From Parapristionchus giblindavisi (taxonomy: Eukaryota; Nematoda; Chromadorea; Rhabditida; Diplogasteridae): a stretch of DNA of 64,000 bases. The stretch spans positions 1,291,001 to 1,355,000 of the forward strand of contig CALSFV010000016.1 in the NCBI GenBank assembly GCA_943737045.1. The letters are read 5' to 3'. Made by a program: the position numbers and the translations under genes. Under the pieces are notes generated by a model. That model made no database searches, was not told where the DNA came from, and saw only the letters and a list, made by a program, of their open reading frames with translations. Shown here one piece after another: positions 58,157 through 64,000 of the stretch (its first letter is position 1; each line of letters opens with the position of its first letter).

Positions 58157-59163
58157 TTAGAGAGTTTCTCCGAGAGCTTCGAGAATCTCCTTACGATAGT
58201 CGTCAAAGTCGCCATCGATCTCGGCGATACCCTGATATTATTGATTATCTTACATTCAATTTTTTTAAATCTTTTTTAAAACCTTTTTTCGTATTTGTGT
58301 CAAAAGCTTTCGTAATTGTATTCTTTCTCACATTTTATAGTTATGTCATATTTTGTTAATTTAACTTTACTACTCGGATTCTATTTGTCATTAATGTATT
58401 CATTCTGTATTTGTGTATCATACTTTTACTAAAATATGTTCAATCAATATTCCATATGCAATCTTTTATCAATCAATCGATAACCCGTCAACTATCGTAC
58501 CTTGAATTTAATGTTCCTAATGTATTCATTCTGTATTTCTTTGTCATACTTTTGTTCTTGAAAACACATAAAGTTATTAATAAAATATGAATAATCTAGG
58601 TGTAATCTAATCAATATAATAAAATCAATCAATCGATAATCCACCAACTACCGTACCTTATCCTCCACAATCCACAGTTGACAGTTGGTCTTTCGTACAA
58701 GTCGTTCGTCGTGAGTAACCATGATCACTCCGCCGCCAAAGTCCTCAATCGCTGTCGCCAGAGCGTCAATCGATTCTACAATTGATTATCGATCGATTTT
58801 GCCACATTCTATTGATTTTTGCAAAATTCCAACGTGTCAACTAATTCTGAATATAAGCAAGAATATCGACTGATTTGTAAACATTTTATTCATTTTTTTA
58901 TTTGATAGATACCGTAACCTACCAATATCGAGGTTATTTGTGGGCTCGTCGAGGATGAGAATGTCGGGAGCGCCCAGCGACAGTTCGGATAGTGCGACTC
59001 TGTAAGACAAAAGATAGAATTGCGATCATATTAACGGAAATCACTCTTGGCATAACACAATAGTGAGACGAGAATGTGCCAGGTCATAGCAAGGATCGCA
59101 GTTGGGCTACTAGCTCCCATATTAGACCATCATATATTATAAATAACAATTATTATCATAGAT

Positions 59164-59194
<31 letters not shown>

Positions 59195-61518
59195 CCATAA
59201 GTCGAAAAGTACGTTACAAAGTACCAAGCCTGACCGGATTTTTTAGCCAAAATTTCACAAAAATCGAAAAACATGACCGGATTTTGAGCCAAAATTTCAC
59301 AAAAATCGAAAAACCTGACCGGATTTCGAGCCAAATTTGCCTAAAATCGAAAACCCTGACCGGATTTTGAAAACCGATAACCTAGCTATTCGACCTATGA
59401 ATAATACTAATTATTGTTATTACATATTACTATTTTAAATATTAAAAAGAAGGCGACTCTGAATCAATCGATTTTCTTTTTTCTCCATTTCCTTCCCTTT
59501 CTCTTTTCAAATCCTAACTCTCCTTGGGCTAATCATAACCAATCATAATATATGCTGTTGAACTCAAGAGGGTCGTAACCATGTGAGCGAAAGACATTTG
59601 CGCCACACGAAGAGAACGGACATTTGCGCCAGTTACCAATTGCGCCGAGCTACATTTGCGCCGAGGGACATTTGCGCCAAGGTACATTTGCGCCAGTACC
59701 AAATGCGCCGGAACCAAATGCGCCGAGGGACATTTGCGCCGGAACCAAATGCGCCGAGGGACATTTGCGCCGAGGTACATTTGCGCCAGTACCAAATGCG
59801 CCGGAACCAAATGCGCCGATGGACATTTGCGCCGAGGTACATTTGCGCCAGTACCAAATGCGCCGAGGGACATTTGCGCCGGAAGCAAATGCGCCGAGGG
59901 ACATTTGCGCCGGAACCAAATGCGCCGAGGGACATTTGCGCCGAACTACATTAGCACTAGAATCCAATACGACTCCCTGTCTTTTATTTTATTTTCTTGT
60001 CTCATCATTTTTGTTGCAATTGCTTCAAAGCTGTGATCTATATATTACGGTGTTTCCATCCACCTTTCCAGTATATTATGTTTACTTCCCCAAATATCGC
60101 AATTTTTTATTTGTCTAACAAGGGGATGGTCGCAACTGGTCCTGGCCATATGAGATGGCAATAACATGACTAGGATCAGTTTTCGATGCTGATTACGAGT
60201 CCGTATTCAGAAAATGCCTAATCGGCCTCTTTTCCGAGAAAATCGGTACTGAAAATTGGCTTATTAATTCGAAAATTCGTGTAGTTTCCTTTAAAAACTA
60301 TCTGGATGGCATCGGAAAGATCCGGCAATGTAAGGTAAACTATTGCGAGAGTTTATAGATGAGTTCACCAGCCCACCCGGACGGTTTGCGCAGGAAACCA
60401 CACGAATTTCCGAACTAAAATATCGATTTCCTCGAAAATCAGGTCGATTAGGCACTTTCTGAAAACGGATTCGTAATCAGCATCGAAACTGATCCTAGTC
60501 ATGTTGTTGCCATCTCATATGGCCAGGACCAGTTGCGACCATCCCCTTGTAAGAAACGATAAATATATATTATTAATATTTCACAAGGCTTCAACAAGTT
60601 TCAACTTTAGTTTAGCTTTTCGATAGACCTTCAAGGTGTTGGATATAACTTCTACCCATCAAGGTGTTGGATAGAACTTCCACCATTAGCAACTGCCATT
60701 AATCTTTTTTCTCTATTAGCCTTTTGAATAGATCCTTCTTTCTTATATTGGTATAACAGTAGGTTTTGAGCTGTTGCTTGTTCAAACAAAAGTTCAACAG
60801 ATTCGGCATGCTTGAGCAGACCATCGGCTAGGCGTGTTGATAGAGAGTGGCTCGCAATATACGGTGCACCAAGTGCCGTACAAAATATCATGGACTATTT
60901 TTTAATCAAAAAGAAAACTATACATCGCACACAGATGGGCGTATTGACCTGTATTTTAAAATGATTTTAAATTTTAAAAGAAATTTTAAAATTCCGGCGC
61001 AAATATCCCTCGGCGCAAATGTACTTCGGCGCAAATGTCCCCCGGCGCATTTGGTTCTGGCGCAAATGTCCCTCGGCGCATTTGGTTCCGGCGCAAATGT
61101 CCCTCGGCGCATTTGGTTCTGGCGCAAATGTCCCTCGGCGCATTTGGTTCTGGCGCAAATGTCCCTCGGCGCATTTGGAACTGGCGCAAATGTCCTTCAG
61201 CGCATTTGGTAATGGCGCAAATGTCCTTCAGCGCATTTGGAACTGGCGCAAATGTCCTTCAGCGCATTTGGAACTGGCGCAAATGTCCTTCAGCGCATTT
61301 GGTAATGGCGCAAGTATACCTCGGCGCATTTGGGACCGGCGCAATTGATGCATTCGGCGCAAATGTCTTTCGCTCACATGGTTACGACCCAACTCAAGAA
61401 GACCAGATCGCTATCCAAGGATAACATCGCTCATCTATCACAACAATGAAACGAGAATGTAACAGGCTGAAACCAAAGATAGCCAATTCACATCAGATCT
61501 AACTCAATCCAACTTTTC

Positions 61519-61563
<45 letters not shown>

Positions 61564-63878
61564 GATTATTATTATTATTATTATCATAACAAAGATATAA
61601 ATATAAAAAGATTACAATACCTGCTCTTCTGTCCTCCGGAGAGATCCTTGATCTTGACCGTGTGTGACTGACCCGGCAGACCGACCGTGCCCAAACTCTT
61701 TCGCGCCAACTGAAGTCGTATAAATAAATCAATATTCTACAGTATTCTATAAAAGATCATGAACCACTACACTATCACTAGAGATATGGTAGCACCACTG
61801 AATGAGCAGCCTGCATCTACAGTAATCTACTGTAGTATCAGTAATCTACAGTAATCTACCGTAGTACCAGTAATCTACAGTTCTCTACCGTAGTATCAGT
61901 AATCTACCGCAGTATCAGCAATCTACAGTAATCTACCGTAGGATCAGTAATCTACAGTAATCTACCACAGTATCAGCAATCCACAGTAATCTACCGTAGG
62001 ATCAGTAATCTATAGTAATCTACCGTAGTATCAGCAATCTACAGTAACCTACCGTACCTGAGGATCAATCTGGAACTTGGAGATGAGATACTCGATGGGC
62101 GACATCTCGCCGTTGAGTGCCTCATTGGCATGCTGATCGAACCATCCGATGCGCAGCTGACGATGCTTACGCAGTTCACCCTGGGTCTGCAAAGGAATCA
62201 TTTCATAATTTGTTCATATTTATGTTTATATTTATTAAGTATTAATGAATCAGATAAAGGAAGTGCGCGGCGCTTGTTCCGCAAATGCCCACACTTTCCA
62301 CGCCCCCTTTAAGCCCCGCCCCCTTTTCCAGGGAGAGGCCCTGGGAGGGGGGGACGCCCCAGCCGGCTCCTGCTCGGCGACTTCTCCAAGGCGATGGAGA
62401 AGTGCGGGGCAGGGAAGGGACTCCATCGCGAAGTCCCTTCCCCAAGCCAAAATTCTCTCGAAGGAGAGAGGCACAACTGATGAATCAGAGGCGAAGAATG
62501 AGGAGGAAGAGGGCTATTTATAGGGGGCCGTACAAACTACAATCCTGGCATGCGCACTCTCTAGGTGGGACACACTCTCTCGCTCACTCTCGCTCTCTCC
62601 TCTCTAATATCCTCTGCGTGTCTGATCCGATTCTGACTGTCTGTGGTCTAACTTGAACATGATATAATTGCAATGGTTGTATGAATTAATTTATTAAGAG
62701 TAGTGCAAGGATGAGCTAATCGGTGATGAATAAAGAATCGGCTAATTGGTATGGAATAAAAAATGAACTCATCGGTAATAAGTGAAGAACAAAGTAATCG
62801 GTAATGAATGAAGGAATAGGCTAATCAGTAGTTAATGAATAGAATAGGCAAATCGGTAACGACTAAAAAGAATTGGCAAATCGGTAAATGACTAAAAAAT
62901 AAGCAAATTTATTGCGTTTATTGCGGATTTTTCCTTCATTAATTACATTACGGATTAGCCTATTCTTTTCATTAACTACCGATTAGCCTATTATTTTCAG
63001 TCATTACCGATTTGCCTATTCTATTCATTATGATTAGCCTATTCCTTCATTCATTACCGATTACTTTGTTCTTCACTTATTACCGATGCTCATCCTTGCA
63101 CTACTCTTAATAAATTAATTCATACAACCATTGCAGTTATAGCATGTTCTTAGGTCACCATTAGTTAATCAAAAAACTTTCGTTAATTCGTTAAGTCGTT
63201 AAATTAACGAAAAATAAGTCGTTAATTTTCGTTAATTTCGTTAACTTTCGTTAATGCTCAAAATATGAAAATTTTTCCAAACATGTTTATTTATTAGAAC
63301 AACATGAACAGCGATGTCCCATAAATCGATATATCGATTGTTTTTAAACGAATACAGCTTTAAAAACTGAAGAAAAAAAATAGAATTTGGACAAAAAATA
63401 GATTTTGCCTAGAATAGGGGTGCTAATTTGTAAGAAAATACGCTTCTCCAGCATCCAAACGCTCATTTTCATTAACGAAAAAGTTAACGAAAATTAACTT
63501 ATTTTCGTTAATTCGTTAATCGTTAAAATTTAACGAAAAATATCGTTAAAATTAACGATTTTCGTTAATTCGTTAATCGTTAATACCATCTCTGATGCCG
63601 ATCCATAGTAGATGAACATCTACGAGGGACAGCAACGCACCATAGGTTGAAAAGTACGTTACAAACTACGAGCTCTGTCCGCGTTTTGCGATTTTTTTGA
63701 AAACCTTTCGTAGCTATTCGACATAAGCAACGTACCGGTTGAATCTTGCCCATGAGCAGCTTGAGTATGGTTGACTTGCCCACTCCGTTCGGGCCTACAA
63801 TCGCGATACGCGAGTCCATGTCCACGCCAAATTCCACGCCGCGGAACAGCTCCTCCTTGCCGTAGCTGAACGACACGC
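58157..63878 (-). CDS. ABCF1-like ATPase, last six exons (second ABC domain)
   Basis: Minus-strand exons: 63736-63878 (FSYGKEELF, Walker [10 protein letters not shown]), 62058-62186 ([20 protein letters not shown]...), 61621-61709 (signature LSGGQKSR), 58923-58999 (Walker [12 protein letters not shown]), 58657-58775 ([15 protein letters not shown]-loop VTHDERL), 58157-58231 ([18 protein letters not shown], stop). All junctions keep the frame and all catalytic motifs are present. The family are soluble ABC-F proteins that bind ribosomes and eIF2 and regulate initiation. The first ABC domain must lie beyond the right edge. Introns are swollen by a MULE-like element, MITEs and a hairpin module. 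It may be the functional locus. Confidence 0.85.
59570..61390. mobile_element. MULE-like foldback element with mirrored minisatellites, 1.8 kb
   Basis: Ends GGGTCGTAACCATGTGAGCG and complement, with a 9-bp duplication AACTCAAGA at 59561-59569 and 61391-61399. Each arm carries a roughly 31-bp minisatellite of CATTTGCGCC / CCAAATGCGCC (59605-59945 and 60990-61370). An inner foldback lies at about 60118-60552 (CAAGGGGATGGTCGCAACTG and complement). The 9-bp duplication suggests Mutator-type. No transposase is seen. Confidence 0.88.
60652..60891 (-). pseudogene. Possible captured coding fragment in the MULE-like element
   Basis: A 79-codon minus-strand frame between the inner foldback and the right minisatellite: [20 protein letters not shown], then [20 protein letters not shown]... 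with ordinary coding composition, unlike the surrounding repeats. There is no mirror copy in the left arm. It could be a captured host exon or transposase scrap. I do not recognise it. Confidence 0.4.
61800..62050. repeat. CAGTAATCTAC/CCGTAG short repeats
   Basis: About a dozen degenerate units of CAGTAATCTACAGTAATCTA type in the ABCF1 intron before the TQGEL exon. The decayed copy E shows a shorter version at 26640-26720. Confidence 0.85.
62260..62640 (-). ncRNA. Candidate structured transcript with TATA box (module b)
   Basis: On the minus strand TATAAATAG (62523-62515) precedes hairpins in the same order as module a: CTCTC.CTTC.GAGAG (about 62470-62455), GGGACTTCGCGATGGAGTCCC (about 62437-62413) and CACTTCTCC/GGAGAAGTC (62403-62395/62387-62379). 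Then come GCCGGCTGG and GGGGGCGGGGC (about 62317). It lies in the ABCF1 intron between the Walker A and TQGEL exons, same strand as the gene. No long protein frame is shared with module a. Confidence 0.4.
62642..63170. mobile_element. Foldback element with TAATCGGTAATGAAT satellite
   Basis: Arms begin near AATTGCAATGGTTGTATGAA and return in complement near 63110-63140. The interior is a degenerate roughly 29-bp repeat (GGCTAATCGGTAATGAATGA). No duplication could be fixed. Confidence 0.82.
63180..63594. mobile_element. hAT-like TTAACG element, 5'-truncated
   Basis: Closes with GTTAATACCATCTCTG, the complement of the CAGAGATGGTATTAAC start at 31938. It is dense in CGTTAATTCGTTAATCGTTAA. The left end lacks the terminal motif. 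Confidence 0.75.
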
Positions 63879-64000
63879 CTGAATATCGATTTATTTATTG
63901 ATTGAATGAAAGATTATTGATTGAATATCGATTAATTTTATTGATTAAATTAATGGTTATTGATTGAATATCGATTGAATGATTATTGACTGAATGGTTA

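Larger units (their letters stand above)
59000..61620 (-). other. ABCF1 intron between signature and Walker B exons
   Basis: About 2.6 kb. It holds a GTCGAA-family MITE (59188-59397) with three tandem CCGGATTTTGAGCCAAAAT units, then the MULE-like element (59570-61390), then the original intron end and an (ATT)n run (61521-61590). The equivalent intron of copy E is about 1.6 kb. Confidence 0.7.

Noticed and set aside
59529..60118. Overlapping ORFs of APRDICA / [11 protein letters not shown] type on both strands
   Set aside because: The 31-bp ATTTGCGCC minisatellite is open in several frames at once. This reflects its composition, not coding.
62460..62500. Hammerhead ribozyme core (CTGATGA near 62477)
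   Set aside because: The matching GAAA core and flanking stems are absent. CTGATGA alone is a chance match.

Overview
The window is animal nuclear DNA and looks nematode-like. Exons are short (74-234 bp) and flanked by GT-AG introns. The genes are host-type: an ABCF1-type ATPase and a protein with GPALPP motifs and a DUF3752 tail. Transposon density is very high, and there are no operons or ribosome-binding sites. A rhabditid nematode is my inference from overall style and ABCF similarity; the sequence does not prove it.

The backbone is one convergent gene pair copied many times. In the left half (about 6-29 kb) the cassette reads ABCF1-like (+) then GPALPP1-like (-). In the right half (about 32-64 kb) it is mirrored: GPALPP1-like (+) then ABCF1-like (-). 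The centre is an inverted repeat at about 27.5-31 kb. I count seven copies of GPALPP exon 6, six of exon 7, four of the terminal exon 8, and six of the ABCF1 terminal exon. Exon numbering is mine: E1 carries GPSLPPGFDPLAG, E2 GPSFP...GPAFP, E3 the acidic stretch plus GPAPPP, E4 VIGPMP, E5 KKVKREEWMLQLP, E6 TFSKSAG...MERL, E7 ANAERDA...FDREKDMQ, and E8 the tail ending NSQKFL-stop.

No GPALPP copy in the window is intact. The lesions differ: frameshifts in E4 and E7, nonsense codons in E3, E5 and E8, lost splice sites, and transposons in E1, at the E2 acceptor and in E6. The only ABCF1 stretch without a visible lesion is the last six exons of the rightmost copy (58157-63878, minus). Its 5' half lies outside the window.

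Layout. 1-3344: a 57/64-bp minisatellite grown from the E6 splice acceptor. 3345-10897: GPALPP fragments in both orientations with three foldback transposons. 11545-17898: a GPALPP copy holding a non-LTR retrotransposon that itself holds a foldback element. 18407-19620: two TATA-box/hairpin modules. 21311-25914: the most complete minus GPALPP copy. 26511-31840: ABCF1 and its inverted partner. 32688-37183: fragments. 37866-46059: a GPALPP copy split by a fresh LTR element, then ABCF1 exons. 46260-52310: pieces of an unidentified gene among repeats. 52648-63878: the last GPALPP/ABCF1 pair.

Many transposons can be bounded exactly, because paralogous empty sites or target-site duplications (TSDs) are visible. 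They resemble Tc1/mariner (TA), Harbinger (TAA/TTA), hAT (8 bp), Merlin-like (8 bp), Transib-like (5 bp, CACGG ends) and MULE-like (9 bp) elements. Superfamily names rest on TSD length and terminal bases only.
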